Below are positions 9,329-19,023 of a DNA stretch of 64,000 nt, one piece after another; the stretch's first letter is position 1; each line of letters begins with the position of its first letter. The position numbers and the translations under genes were made by a program. The notes beneath the pieces are model-generated. The model was not told the DNA's origin. It made no database searches and was given only the letters and a program-made list of their open reading frames with translations. This DNA comes from Coemansia sp. RSA 487 (lineage: Eukaryota; Kickxellomycota; Kickxellomycetes; Kickxellales; Kickxellaceae), in contig JANBRJ010000049.1 of assembly GCA_027577595.1 (NCBI GenBank), forward strand, positions 59,551-123,550, read 5' to 3'.

Positions 9329-10106
9329 AGCACATGTGCACTCTATCCATCTGCTCTTGTCTATTTTCTACTTTACATGCTCCTTAATATATACATATAT
9401 ATATATGTGCATGTGTGTGTCTGCGCAGCTAGTCGTGGCTAGAGATCAATTGCTTCAAAAATATATCGAATGGAAAATGCGAAATATATTTCTTGAAATT
9501 GAAAATAGAAATGAGAAAGGTATGTGGTACCAGAGGAGTATGTGCACATATCAAAGGCAAAAAGCGAACAGTATTTTCGAATGGATGGGGGGTTTTTTCG
9601 AAGACCAGCAGCGAAAAATAAAGAAATGTTTACTACATTTACAAAGATGCCGTTTCTAACGTATGATTCCGGAAAGATACGACGGGACAAAGATGAACAG
9701 CACCAAGTGCCAGACCACAGCCAACGCAACCAACCTTGCAAGCCTACGTTTGTATGGTAGATGTAAAAGAACGAAGAAAATCAATATATTAGAGGCTTTT
9801 TTAAAATAAAATAAATAAATTAGAGCGACATTCAAGAGCAAACGTTGGGAGGGCGGTGCGAATAATTAGGCCGCGCTGTAGGCCATCCAGCACGTCCAGA
9901 AAGGATAAATCTACTCGGTCAACAGGAACAAGAGGGGATAAAATTCAGCAATGTGTATGGATACCGTGCGCACAAATGATACTAAATACGGGTCAAAGAC
10001 ATAAGATTGCTATGCCTCAGTAGTGCTAGGCTCAGCTTATGCCTTGCCTAGAACTTCCTTAGTTCTACTTGCAACAGCTCAGCATGCATGTGTATGGATT
10101 ATCTAC
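9329..10106. other. Intergenic, AT-rich, no gene seen
   Basis: Lies between the convergent DAHP synthase and thioredoxin-like genes. It holds an alternating TA/TG simple repeat at about 9387-9421, probably in the 3' untranslated region of the DAHP synthase gene. Nothing else is supported. Confidence 0.6.
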
Positions 10107-11414
10107 TTACCATGGCTTTGCCTTGTTCCACCAGGAAAGGCCCATGCGACTTTTTTTCCATTCTCGTACACAGGTCAACGGCCGTCTCTCAACATCGGCT
10201 TTGGCATTAATTGAGACTATATGGTGAGTGGATCCATCGACCACAACAAGCAGAGGAAGCTCTGTCATCGATACATCCATGCGCTCCATCAGATCGTGTC
10301 GCAGTTTGTGGTCGCTCCATGGGACGCACAACCACCCGGATCCAGCAACCATGCGAGCCATGTCGGCTGGATGGTGGTCTGCCGAGACATGCACGACAAC
10401 AAGGTCGTCACTGTTTGCCGAGGAGATACTTCTCAGGAGCGGCGTAAAGTCATCGCAGTCTGCGCTCCATGTTGCTGCAAAGTATAATGCAACAAGCTTA
10501 GTGCCAAACCCTGCCTGGATCGCCGACACTGTGCGCTGGAACTCGTCCTCTAACACACACAGATCCGAAAGGACAGAATCCCCCTCCAATAGCATGCGAT
10601 AGCTCCGCGACTGACTGGCATCGACGCTAATACGGATCGTCAGCTCAGGAACACCGCTCTCAAGCGTGTCCATTGAGGACCGCTGGCGGAGGTTTGGGTT
10701 GAATGCGCGGAACGAGGATACTGCAGAGTTGAACCGTGGACGTGTGGCTATGGGTAGTGCTGTTGGAGTGGAGCTCCGTGCACTGACAATATGGTGTGTG
10801 CTTTGGCTAATTCTGTGGCTCAGGCTTGCGCGTGAAGATGTGCTTAGTGCAATGCTGCTGCGAACGGCACTCATGCTCCGCGCTGCTCTGACGTGCTGTG
10901 TTTGCATCCCTTGCTCAAGTGCGTGTGGGATCGGTTCCTCTCTAAGCGTTTCTGCAAAGCTCTGTGCCGAGATACGACCGGAGCTGAGTGTGTCCATGCG
11001 ATGCTGCTCAATGTTTGCTGTTGCTGGTCTCTGTGGGATGAATCCAAACAGCGGCTGAGCTATTGCGCTCGAACCGATGGTATCCGCTCCGTCAAAGCTG
11101 GCCGCCGACGAGCTACTACGCTCAGTCGACATTGCACGTCGCTTGGGTAGCCGCAGCCGCTGCGTCCCGCTGGATACGCTCGAGAACAACGAGTTTGCGA
11201 ACTGTACGCTTCGGTCGGCTAGCCATGGCGTCTTTGTGGGCTTTGAATCTGCCGATGCTCCGCGCAGGTGTATTGCTCGGCGCTGGCCGCCTATCTGTGC
11301 TAATTTTATGTTCGGTGAGGTGGGCGATGGCGGTAGAAGCGGCACCTTCAGCTGGCTGTTTGGGGTGAGCTCACCCTGATCGGAAGCAATATCTGACGAA
11401 AAAGTTCCGACCAT
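10107..11414 (-). CDS. Thioredoxin-fold (nucleoredoxin/tryparedoxin-like) protein with degenerate active site
   Basis: 435 residues. The first 280 are serine/arginine/alanine-rich and look disordered, with no domain. The C-terminal part (about 290-415) has a thioredoxin/nucleoredoxin pattern: LVALYFAATWSADCDDFTP, a following helix, DDLVVVHVSAD, a WLCVPWSDHKLRHDL segment like nucleoredoxin (xPWxDxxxRxxL), and ELPLLVVVDG with the cis-proline. The usual WCPPC is replaced by WSADC (W316-C320), so only the second cysteine remains and ordinary disulfide exchange is unlikely. It could act through one cysteine, or be a structural or regulatory module. Single exon with ATG at 11414. The fold call is by pattern; cellular role is unknown. 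Confidence 0.7.
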   Translation of the reverse strand: MVGTFSSDIASDQGELTPNSQLKVPLLPPSPTSPNIKLAQIGGQRRAIHLRGASADSKPTKTPWLADRSVQFANSLFSSVSSGTQRLRLPKRRAMSTERSSSSAASFDGADTIGSSAIAQPLFGFIPQRPATANIEQHRMDTLSSGRISAQSFAETLREEPIPHALEQGMQTQHVRAARSMSAVRSSIALSTSSRASLSHRISQSTHHIVSARSSTPTALPIATRPRFNSAVSSFRAFNPNLRQRSSMDTLESGVPELTIRISVDASQSRSYRMLLEGDSVLSDLCVLEDEFQRTVSAIQAGFGTKLVALYFAATWSADCDDFTPLLRSISSANSDDLVVVHVSADHHPADMARMVAGSGWLCVPWSDHKLRHDLMERMDVSMTELPLLVVVDGSTHHIVSINAKADVERRPLTCVREWKKSRMGLSWWNKAKPW

Positions 11415-12041
11415 CCTGTGCTAAAGTTTTTTTTACCAACAAACAGCAGCGAATAAAAACAGCGACAGCAGTATAGCTGTCGGGGCCAGAAATAGAAACA
11501 ATTATAAGCGATATGTATAAACGTATTTGGAGAAGACAAGAAAAGAGACAATGCGCGGCAAGAGCGGAAAGAATGATGGTGTGGTTTCAAAAGAACAGAG
11601 CTTTGTACCGACTTTTTTATTTGCTTTTATCGTGGAGTCACCGTAACTACTGATCAAGAATGATGACAATTTCCAGCCAGTAATGTTGTTGTTTTTAGCA
11701 CAACAGAAACATGAAGCCAAAAAGAAAAATGTAATGAAAAATGGGGAGTGAATGCAACCGTTACCCAGATACTTCTGGAGGAACAGCAAATGTGGGGAGA
11801 CGAACAAAAATGAAGAGTATGAGTATTGCAGTAAAAAAAATAGAAAGCAAAAAAAGAGCGGATATTGATACAAACGAAGAAAAGAGAAAGCAAAACTCTC
11901 TTCTAGGCTTTGCCATAAAAACACATGCAAATCGCATGTTCATTTTGAAAGATGTGAAAATAGAACGATTTTCACTGAACGATCGACAACTCCCAGTGTA
12001 CATGTATTTTTATTTTCTGCCATACAAAGAAAAAGAAAAAT
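11415..12041. other. Intergenic, T/A-rich, no gene seen
   Basis: Upstream of the thioredoxin-like gene and next to the tRNA. A 142-codon minus-strand open frame here is dominated by F, S and L from a pyrimidine-rich strand and was not accepted. Confidence 0.5.
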
Positions 12042-12112
12042 TCCACAACGGGGAATCGAACCCCGGCCATCACGGTGAAAGCGTGAGATCCTAGCCACTG
12101 GACCATTGTGGA
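12042..12112 (-). tRNA. tRNA-Glu (anticodon UUC)
   Basis: On the minus strand a 71-nt cloverleaf folds: acceptor arms TCCACAA/TTGTGGA pair perfectly, D-stem GTCC/GGAT, anticodon stem TCACG/CGTGA, T-stem CGGGG/CCCCG with loop TTCGATT. The seven-base anticodon loop CTTTCAC gives anticodon TTC, reading GAA (Glu). There is no intron and CCA is not encoded, as in eukaryotes. It stands alone, about 200 bp from the end of the F-box-like gene. Confidence 0.97.
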
Positions 12113-12319
12113 TTATCGCCAGCTGTTATTAGCTTCTGATTCACAAAAAATTGGCAAACTACTAGTTAATGACTACTTCTTTTTGCAAAGTAAAAAGGTT
12201 GTTATTTTTAAAAGCACTTTGTATGTTGTCTGAGCTTGAGGTTTTGATATAATATTTTTCATATATAGTTTTTGAACATGTAAAGTAAAAATACCTATCA
12301 AGAACACGCATCGTTTTTA

Positions 12320-13645
12320 TCACTTTTTGAACTCGACTGTGTACGAATTTGGATAGCAAAGGCAGACCCTCTTGATATGAAGTATCTCAGCTACTACGGA
12401 TATAACGCGACTGTGAATGATCTGTGTTCTTGTATCAAGTGCATCTGCCCGTGTAATTATTTGCACTTCCAAGTATTGTAACTGCGAGCATTTTGCAAGT
12501 GGCCCAGGAAACGCAGCTTTGTTTGTATTCTCTGGAAATAGCCACCCGGTTAAGATATCGTCTGCGGAGATGACAAGGCTTTTTAGTGTACTTTCTGCCC
12601 CTTTCCACAGGATATTGTCCGTAAACGGATAGAACGACCTACAGTTGATATGCTCAATCACTGGAAACCAGGACTTTTTTCCTGCAAAATCCAAGCGCAT
12701 AAACAAACCTCTGCTACGCTCAATACTATTGTCATCGGAAAAGGCACCCAAAACATCGAGCTTCAGTCTTTTTAAGCGTGGATACACCGTTTGTCTGCCG
12801 TGTGCATCAAGTAATATCTCTGGACAGTCGCTAGCTTTTAAATGACTTATCTGTAAATGTTCAAGATTTCCCGCTTGTTGACGTACTAGCTCGAAGCAAT
12901 GTGCAATACTGGAGCAAAAAACATCCAAGGAAAGCGTTGTAAGGGCTGGCATTGGCACGTCCAAAAGCACAAGCTCTTGACACGACGAAAGATCCATACA
13001 AACAATGCTTCTGTATATGCTAGCAGCCCTGTCCGAAAGCGCGGTACCGTGTGGCTCCATAGCACCACTGCTTATTCCAAAGCAAACATTGCTAGCCTCG
13101 ATTTGGACTCTGCGCAAGGCACAAAACGATTCTCCAATTATACCAAACAACGGCACGGTATCCACAATGTCGAACCTATTTTGCCCATGTGCTGCATGAG
13201 CTGGCTGTACTCCGCCAAACAAATGCAGCTTTGCATGGCTTGCCTTTTCAAACATGCCGCCAAAGCCAGATATTGTTTCAAAGGTCGCTCCCTGAACCAG
13301 CGACTGTGAAGTTGCCACAACCAAAACCCCGAGAACATGGTGCTGCCATCCAAGCGCACACGCTTTAGTTGCTGACAATCCATTTCGAGCACAGCACAAC
13401 AGCCTTCGGTCATCCTTTGCAAAAACAGCTACAGTCGAGCTATACACAGGCAGAGCTGCCGCACGCCATAGTCTACAAACAGAGAGTAGGCCCCATATAC
13501 ATGTTGGTTCATGATTCCTTTTGCACGAAGGCAGCGCTTTCTTGATTTTCGGTACACCAAACGCTGCTTCTTGGACAAACCGACGGACTATTTCGATAGG
13601 TAGACGCTGAGCCAAAGGCAGCCCACTCGCTATAGGCATATCCAT
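12320..13645 (-). CDS. F-box-like protein of unknown target
   Basis: 441 residues. The N-terminus carries an F-box-like pattern: LAQRLPIEIVRRFVQEA, then after an insertion WGLLSVCRLWRAAALPVYSS, where L-P-x-E-I and the second helix with a W/R-x-A-A pattern fit F-box proteins of early-diverging fungi. The rest resembles degenerate leucine-rich repeats: LRRVQIEAS, CMDLSSCQELVLLDVPMPAL, LEHLQISHL, LKRLKLDVL, LQYLEVQI. Such proteins select substrates for SCF ubiquitin ligases, and fungi often have many diverged copies. No ligand can be named. The ATG at 13645 is the only one that places the F-box near the start. Single exon. Confidence 0.65.
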   Translation of the reverse strand: MDMPIASGLPLAQRLPIEIVRRFVQEAAFGVPKIKKALPSCKRNHEPTCIWGLLSVCRLWRAAALPVYSSTVAVFAKDDRRLLCCARNGLSATKACALGWQHHVLGVLVVATSQSLVQGATFETISGFGGMFEKASHAKLHLFGGVQPAHAAHGQNRFDIVDTVPLFGIIGESFCALRRVQIEASNVCFGISSGAMEPHGTALSDRAASIYRSIVCMDLSSCQELVLLDVPMPALTTLSLDVFCSSIAHCFELVRQQAGNLEHLQISHLKASDCPEILLDAHGRQTVYPRLKRLKLDVLGAFSDDNSIERSRGLFMRLDFAGKKSWFPVIEHINCRSFYPFTDNILWKGAESTLKSLVISADDILTGWLFPENTNKAAFPGPLAKCSQLQYLEVQIITRADALDTRTQIIHSRVISVVAEILHIKRVCLCYPNSYTVEFKK

Positions 13646-14262
13646 AAAGTAATATTTAAAATATGAATACAAAAAATGAGGTAAAGGCCAGTGAATGGCG
13701 ATTGTGGCTACAAGTAGGTTGCCTCCTCCCTCTTTTGAAGGGATTGGATCCTTGGCTTTTTATATACATGAGCAATATAGAGTGAGAAAAAACACGTAAG
13801 AGTGGTGCATGCTACAGGCAGGAGTGAGAAAAAACGACGCTTACTTCTGTTTCCTGCCCCTTTTTCATTAAACCAAGAAAGGTATTTCGTTTGTTTGACT
13901 GTTTCAAACTGATGCCCCTTCATATATGAAACATGATGAACCCCTTGCTTCAATGCAGCTAACAGATGATTTGTATGAAAGTTGCACTGCAGCCAGCAGT
14001 CATGAACTGACGACGCTTTGACTGCTCACGTGTGACGAAATTTGATGTGGCAGTTTGTAATAAACCAGATCCCGTAAATCACGATCAAATCAGCATTTAA
14101 TAAACTGTTTGATTCTCAAAAAAAAAAACTGGCGAACGTAAAATGGCTCATGTCTTTGCTTTTTTTTCCCTTTTGAACAAGATACTAATGTATTATTTAC
14201 TTCTCAAGAATAAGGATACGTATATAAAGCTTTTCATCTATTTTATTTACTATTGCTAACAA
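13646..14262. other. Divergent intergenic region between F-box-like and C2H2 genes
   Basis: About 0.6 kb that must hold both promoters. The C2H2 gene has a TATA box at 14221-14228. No further gene is supported; an 81-codon minus-strand frame inside has no recognisable features. Confidence 0.5.
14221..14228 (+). promoter_or_regulatory. TATA box of the C2H2 factor gene
   Basis: TATATAAA lies 35 bp upstream of the ATG at 14263. This is close, so the 5' leader must be very short or transcription may start elsewhere. Confidence 0.35.
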
Positions 14263-15099
14263 ATGAGCGGCGCTAGCAGCAGAGCATCAAATACACACAA
14301 TCCAGCAGCAAGCCTGTTTGACACGCTGGTCGTGGCTGTTTCCCAAGCCAACTCCGGTAGCGGACTAGGCACAGAAGGGGGTGGTGTGGATATGAGCACT
14401 GTGGCGCCTGCGATACCCGAATCATTGGTTGTGTCCACCAGAATTCGACGCGGGCGGCCAAGGCTATCCGAACAAAAGGACATCAGCGCAACAGAACAGG
14501 CAGCATTGGACAAAGGCTATCGTCAGATTATCGACCAGATTGCACATGACGCAAGCGAGGACAGTGGTGGGCGGCGAAGGCAGTTTGTGTGCACAGTGTC
14601 CGGCTGTGGCAAAGTGTTTTTCCAGCGCGCACACCTCAACATCCACATCAGATCACATACCGGATACAGGCCATACGCATGCCCATATCCAGGGTGCGGC
14701 AAGTCATTCCCACAGCTTGGGAACATGCGCACACACGAGCGCACGCACACTGGAGACCGCCCGTTCAAATGCTCTGTTTCTGCGTGCCAGAAGGCATTTA
14801 CTCAGCGAGGTAATCTCAAGACACACTTGAAAAAAGTTCATGGTATAGTTGATGTTGCTAGTCCTATCAGGGGAACTCAGAAAAGTACATCTTCGCGGAA
14901 CAAAATAACGCTGTCCCCTATGCCATTTTTTTCGGCTGAAAATGCATCGCCTGTAAATAGCATTAATGACATTGGAAACGGACAACAGATTTCTCTGGCC
15001 CAGATCCAGATGGACCCGAAACAACGTGTTCAGCAAGCAAGTCCGTGCATGCTCTTACCTGCCTCAATACTCGCAAACGCTAAATTATCAAGCAAATAG
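14263..15099 (+). CDS. C2H2 zinc-finger transcription factor with three fingers and AT-hook-like motif
   Basis: 278 residues, single exon. Residues 66-71 (RRGRPR) form an AT-hook-like core. Three tandem TFIIIA-type fingers follow (about residues 109-195): CTVSGCGKVFFQRAHLNIHIRSH, CPYPGCGKSFPQLGNMRTHERTH and CSVSACQKAFTQRGNLKTHLKKVH (last residues of each abbreviated), joined by TGYRPYAC and TGDRPFKC linkers of the TGEKP type. The helices (QRAHLNI, QLGNMRT, QRGNLKT) suggest sequence-specific DNA binding. N- and C-terminal tails are low complexity. Finger order and linkers resemble fungal Azf1-like regulators, but the target cannot be predicted. Confidence 0.88.
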   Translation: MSGASSRASNTHNPAASLFDTLVVAVSQANSGSGLGTEGGGVDMSTVAPAIPESLVVSTRIRRGRPRLSEQKDISATEQAALDKGYRQIIDQIAHDASEDSGGRRRQFVCTVSGCGKVFFQRAHLNIHIRSHTGYRPYACPYPGCGKSFPQLGNMRTHERTHTGDRPFKCSVSACQKAFTQRGNLKTHLKKVHGIVDVASPIRGTQKSTSSRNKITLSPMPFFSAENASPVNSINDIGNGQQISLAQIQMDPKQRVQQASPCMLLPASILANAKLSSK

Positions 15100-16157
15100 C
15101 CAGTTGCTTGTATAGCTAATATTTGGAAGAGAGTTTGTTGTTGATTGTAGTCATTTAATGGAAATAATAAATCCGGTATATAAAGTAGAGCAGGGAGAAA
15201 ATGTTTTTTTGCTTTAAGAAAAAACACAAGCCAGCAATCATTGTCACAATTTTCAGACAAGTACTTTTTTAGAGATAGGTCTGCTTCTTTCCTTGAGCTT
15301 CAAACGCCTTTTGTTTTTCCTCAATTCGCTCATTTATTTATTTTTCTTTAAATCGTTCGTTCCTTTCTGCTTTTGTTTCCCGAATTCGTTGCCGAGACTT
15401 TCCTTCTCTTCTTTTCTTAGTTGCGTCGCCACATAAACAGCACTCAGCACTCATAAGTATACACAAACATTACACTCGTTTTCACCTCCTTTGGCCGTTG
15501 CTGTCGCTTTATTTAATTTATTGTTTTGCCAGATAAAAGGAACAGCAGAAAACGAACGAATATTTAATCACAGTTGCAGACGATTCCATCTCGGTAGCTG
15601 TGTTGTAGACGTTGCTTTCTTTATTGCGCCTTTTAGCAAATACAGCTGCAGTGGTTGTCCTTTGAAGACGCTGCCAGTACAACCTTATCTTATTTAAAGT
15701 GTTATGTAGATTATGTTTATTAACTTACAAAATAAACAATGACAGAAAGATCAAACAAATAAACTAGTGACAGAAAACGAGAATATGTGAAATATGCTGA
15801 TGGCAAAAGAGAGAGCAAGCAAAAATCAGTTAACAGAGATAGAAGGAGGCATTGATTTTGGAAGAGAGATCCAACAACAGAACAAGAGCAACATCACCAG
15901 CAACTATATGTGGTATAGCATATCGTTTGCTTTGGGCTTTCTATCACTTTCTTGGTCTTTGGCTTTACGCAATAACGTTTGTGCTGTTTCTCATTGTTTG
16001 CAGCTGCACTACTTGCTGTGTTTTCGCTGAGCCGCGATCAAAAACAACATTTGCAACGCTTACACGCCAATCAACTGCTTCGGCAACTATGTTGCGGGTT
16101 CAAACACGATTCATATATTATAAACGGGAAAACATTGGCTCACCACCGTAGAGCACG
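15100..16157. repeat. Intergenic region with dispersed repeat debris, copy A
   Basis: Holds two blocks also found at 60.56-60.74 kb: 15597-15676, and 15951-15990, where 37 of 40 bases match by eye and all three differences are transitions. Blocks appear in the same order in both places but are about 275 bp apart here and 36 bp apart there, so one copy has an insertion or the other a deletion. Near 16130 a short stretch (cattggctcaccaccg) matches the end of the second Tc1 relic. The 3' end of RPN7 abuts this debris. No protein is encoded. Confidence 0.6.
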
Positions 16158-17321
16158 CTAAATAGAAATTATACCCGAAAGCTTTTGAATGCGGTTAAGC
16201 AACATGTCACCATGTTTGATCGTTTTTTGGTACTGTGCATTCTTGGTGTCTGGACGGTTGGTCTCGACGATTCCACCAACCTTGTCTATGGCGCAGTGCA
16301 GGCGGCCGGCAGCAATAAAACGCGACAAGTCCTTGTCAATAAACTCTTGTGTGACGCCAAACGAATCGGCCATCGACTTTGTCGTGAGCGACAGATACGA
16401 TTCAAGAAGCTGCGCGTATCCGCGAATGCGCATCTCGCGCGTATAGAATCTGCGGTGCGCATACAAGTATCTTGACACACAAAGATGCCCAGTCTCGACA
16501 TCCGCAAGGGCGTTGAAAAAGTCTGCATACCGGCAGTCGTACAGCGACCGCAGAAGCTTGTCGACGCTTGGAATGTTGAAAGATACCTCAACAACCTCGG
16601 GTGCATCAATGACTTTCTTCTTCATATCGGCACGAGGCATAACCACGGCGCAGGCCAGTGCGCCGTGGCAGACAAACTCGGACAGCGGCATTAGCTCAGG
16701 GCTCGCGTATGTGCTGAGGCACTCGATAAATAGATCGCTGGCCTTCTTGAACTGCCTCTGGCTGCAGCTCCAGACGCACTCGATGGCCTTGAGTCTGTTT
16801 CTGCGGTCCCAGTCGCCGCCCTTGTCAATCAGCTCATGCGCCTTCTCAATCTCAGTTTGGATCATCTTGGCATTTGTGTAGAACAGCGCCAGTCTAAGCT
16901 TTCCAAAGACAATGTCAAGCTTCTGGTTCAGCGTGGTTGTCGAGCGCTGCATGACCTCCTCATAGGCTGCTTGTGCCTTCTCCTCGTCTCCGATTTGCGC
17001 AAAGAAGACCGCGCGATGAATACTGCTTTCGTTCTGTTCCAGATCGCCGTGCTCTTCCTTGGCTACCTCGATATTCTTATCCAGCTCAGCAAGCTCCTTA
17101 GCACTAGCCTTCTCTAGCTCCTTTTCCAGCTTCACATCCTGCTGAAGTATACCTTCAGAAACCAGCCTGTTGTAAAAACCAACCATCTTGTCTTCCTTGA
17201 TTCCCTCAAGAAGCTTCTTCACTGCAGCGCTTTTCTGCTCAGATGTGCCATTGAGGGCTGCAAATTTGTGCTGGGCAAGGGCCAGCTCTGGCTTTTTAGC
17301 AAATACTGCGCCGTCAGACAT
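16158..17321 (-). CDS. RPN7: 26S proteasome regulatory particle lid subunit Rpn7 (PSMD6)
   Basis: Structural subunit of the proteasome lid that helps hold the lid together around Rpn11. The 387-residue protein matches the Rpn7 layout: an N-terminal helical part (PELALAQHKFAALNG, helices with VKLEKELEKASAKEL), TPR-like helices including GDEEKAQAAYEEVMQRS and GGDWDRRNRLKAIEC, then a PCI domain (about 190-360) with LYDCRYADFFNAL, YLYAHRRFYTREMRIRGYAQLLESY and FGVTQEFIDKDLSRFIAAGRLHCAIDKVGGIVET. Length and motifs are normal for the family. It is transcribed away from RPN6, sharing a 388-bp region. Confidence 0.95.
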   Translation of the reverse strand: MSDGAVFAKKPELALAQHKFAALNGTSEQKSAAVKKLLEGIKEDKMVGFYNRLVSEGILQQDVKLEKELEKASAKELAELDKNIEVAKEEHGDLEQNESSIHRAVFFAQIGDEEKAQAAYEEVMQRSTTTLNQKLDIVFGKLRLALFYTNAKMIQTEIEKAHELIDKGGDWDRRNRLKAIECVWSCSQRQFKKASDLFIECLSTYASPELMPLSEFVCHGALACAVVMPRADMKKKVIDAPEVVEVSFNIPSVDKLLRSLYDCRYADFFNALADVETGHLCVSRYLYAHRRFYTREMRIRGYAQLLESYLSLTTKSMADSFGVTQEFIDKDLSRFIAAGRLHCAIDKVGGIVETNRPDTKNAQYQKTIKHGDMLLNRIQKLSGIISI

Positions 17322-17709
17322 TGTTCAAGAGTTTTTGCGCAAAAGTTGTGATTTCAAGTCTTGTATGTGAAGTACAAAAATAAAGAAAAGTTTAATAACA
17401 CAAATCGTGAAAATGAAGAGACAAAGTAAATTTAGAAAATGTGGAAAAGAAGCTTGCTTGCGTCAGACAAGCCTTGATCACAATTAAATCAAGGAACACC
17501 ACAAAAGCAAAGCTTGGCCGCGTCATTGTTTTGTGTGCAATAAAAATAAAAAAATAAATGCGTAACATTGAAAAAACGCAGTCTTCAAACTTTCTGTTGT
17601 TTTCCTCATCGTCTCAATCCAGCTATTATTGCTCTTTCTTCTTCATTCATCTTTCGTTACATCCCGCGTGATTCAGTCCTCTGCATAGATTCTTTGGTAC
17701 TCCTAAACA
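17322..17709. promoter_or_regulatory. Shared divergent promoter region of RPN7 and RPN6
   Basis: 388 bp separate the two ATGs of the head-to-head lid genes. I found no yeast PACE element (GGTGGCAAA) on either strand. A 7-bp inverted repeat, CCTTGAT and ATCAAGG with a 9-nt spacer, lies at 17472-17494, near the middle, and could be a dimeric factor site. Confidence 0.5.
17472..17494. promoter_or_regulatory. Inverted repeat in the RPN7-RPN6 promoter
   Basis: Perfect 7-bp arms, CCTTGAT at 17472-17478 and ATCAAGG at 17488-17494, around a 9-nt AT-rich spacer. Its position between two co-functional genes suggests an operator, but arms this short can arise by chance. Confidence 0.3.
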
Positions 17710-19023
17710 ATGTCAACGCAGATAGAGCAGGCTCGTAATGCCGAAAAGGAATCGCCACAGCAAGCGGTCGAGATTTACAAGTCTTTGCTGCTTGCCGACA
17801 AAGCAAGCACCGTCAGCGCAGCCGACCGCGAAACAGCGCTCTTGTCACTTGCAGCACTGTTTGAGCGGATGCAAGACGCAAATGCGCTAACAGGACTTAT
17901 CAACAGCTCGCAGGGCTTCCTTATTAGTGTGCCTCGGGCAAAGTCATCCAAACTTGTCCGCGTGCTTGTTGACCGCTTCAGCGGGATCCATGGGGGTCTT
18001 CAACCACAAATCAATACCTGCCAGGGAATGATAGAGTGGGCAAAGAGCGAGAATCGCGAATACCTGCGTCAAGCTCTGGAGACACGTCTGGTTTCTCTTT
18101 ACTTGGACAGCCACATGTACACCGATGCCCTTGGTCTTATCTCAAAGCTACTTACAGAGCTCAAGAAGCTTGATGACAAGATGCAACTCGTCGAGGTGCA
18201 CCTTCTTGAGAGTCGTGTTTTTATGGCCCTAAAGAATCTCCCAAAGTCCCGTGCGGCATTGACATCTGCGCGCACTGCGGCTAATAGCATCTACACCCCG
18301 CCGCCACTCCAGGCACAGCTTGATTTGCAGTCAGGCATTCTTCACTCCGAGGAGGGTGACTTTAAGACCGCCTACTCGTACTTTTTGGAAACGATGGAAG
18401 GGATCTCAGTTTACGCAAACCCAAAGGGCCCCACAAAGGGCGAAGCTAGTAGTGACATTGCAGCTGCGCGGGCAAACTTTGAACAGCAGCAACTCGAAGC
18501 ATTTGCTTATATGGTTCTGTGCAAGATCATGACTCAGCAGCCCGATGAAATTCCATCGCTGTTTGCATCTGGCAAAACCGCGTCCAAGTTTAGAGACCAC
18601 CAGGTCATCATTGCTCTGCAGGCAGTAGCCAAGGCGCAGAAGCAGCGCTCGCTTGCCGACTTTGAAAAGGCATTGTCAATGTACCGCAACGAGCTTCAGT
18701 CGGACGAAACTATCCGTAGTCACTTGGCTGCACTTTATGACACGCTTCTTGAGCAGAACCTTGCACGCCTGATCGAGCCCTACTCACGTGTTGAGATCGC
18801 ACATGTTTCAAAGCTCATTGGGCTTCCGATCCGCGTTGTCGAAAACAAGCTGAGCCAGATGATCCTCGATAGGGTACTCTATGGGATTCTCGATCAGGGC
18901 AACGGCTGCTTGGTTATCTTCCCCGAACCCAAGACGGATAGCACATACGAAACGACACTTGAAACCATGAAGAGTCTGGGAAATGTTGTTGACTCGCTTT
19001 ATAACAAGGCGGCCACATTGTAG
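17710..19023 (+). CDS. RPN6: 26S proteasome regulatory particle lid subunit Rpn6 (PSMD11)
   Basis: Lid subunit that clamps the regulatory particle to the core. 437 residues with the Rpn6 signature LLESRVFMALKNLPKSRAAL, TSARTAANSIYTPPPLQAQL and LQSGILHSEEGDFKTAYSYF in the helical repeat part, and a C-terminal PCI domain with NLARLIEPYSRVEIAHVSKL, IGLPIRVVENKLSQMILD and a beta-wing YGILDQGNGCLVIF. It ends in a final helix LETMKSLGNVVDSLYNKA, as in the lid helical bundle. Length is typical. It is paired head to head with RPN7, a partner in the same complex. No intron. Confidence 0.95.
   Translation: MSTQIEQARNAEKESPQQAVEIYKSLLLADKASTVSAADRETALLSLAALFERMQDANALTGLINSSQGFLISVPRAKSSKLVRVLVDRFSGIHGGLQPQINTCQGMIEWAKSENREYLRQALETRLVSLYLDSHMYTDALGLISKLLTELKKLDDKMQLVEVHLLESRVFMALKNLPKSRAALTSARTAANSIYTPPPLQAQLDLQSGILHSEEGDFKTAYSYFLETMEGISVYANPKGPTKGEASSDIAAARANFEQQQLEAFAYMVLCKIMTQQPDEIPSLFASGKTASKFRDHQVIIALQAVAKAQKQRSLADFEKALSMYRNELQSDETIRSHLAALYDTLLEQNLARLIEPYSRVEIAHVSKLIGLPIRVVENKLSQMILDRVLYGILDQGNGCLVIFPEPKTDSTYETTLETMKSLGNVVDSLYNKAATL

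Noticed and set aside
11502-11930. 142-codon minus-strand frame rich in F, S and L
   Set aside because: Produced by a pyrimidine-rich strand; no signal peptide pattern or domain convincing enough.
16090-16110. tRNA T-arm-like gggttcaaac
   Set aside because: No pairing T-stem and no acceptor, D or anticodon arms nearby; it lies in repeat debris.
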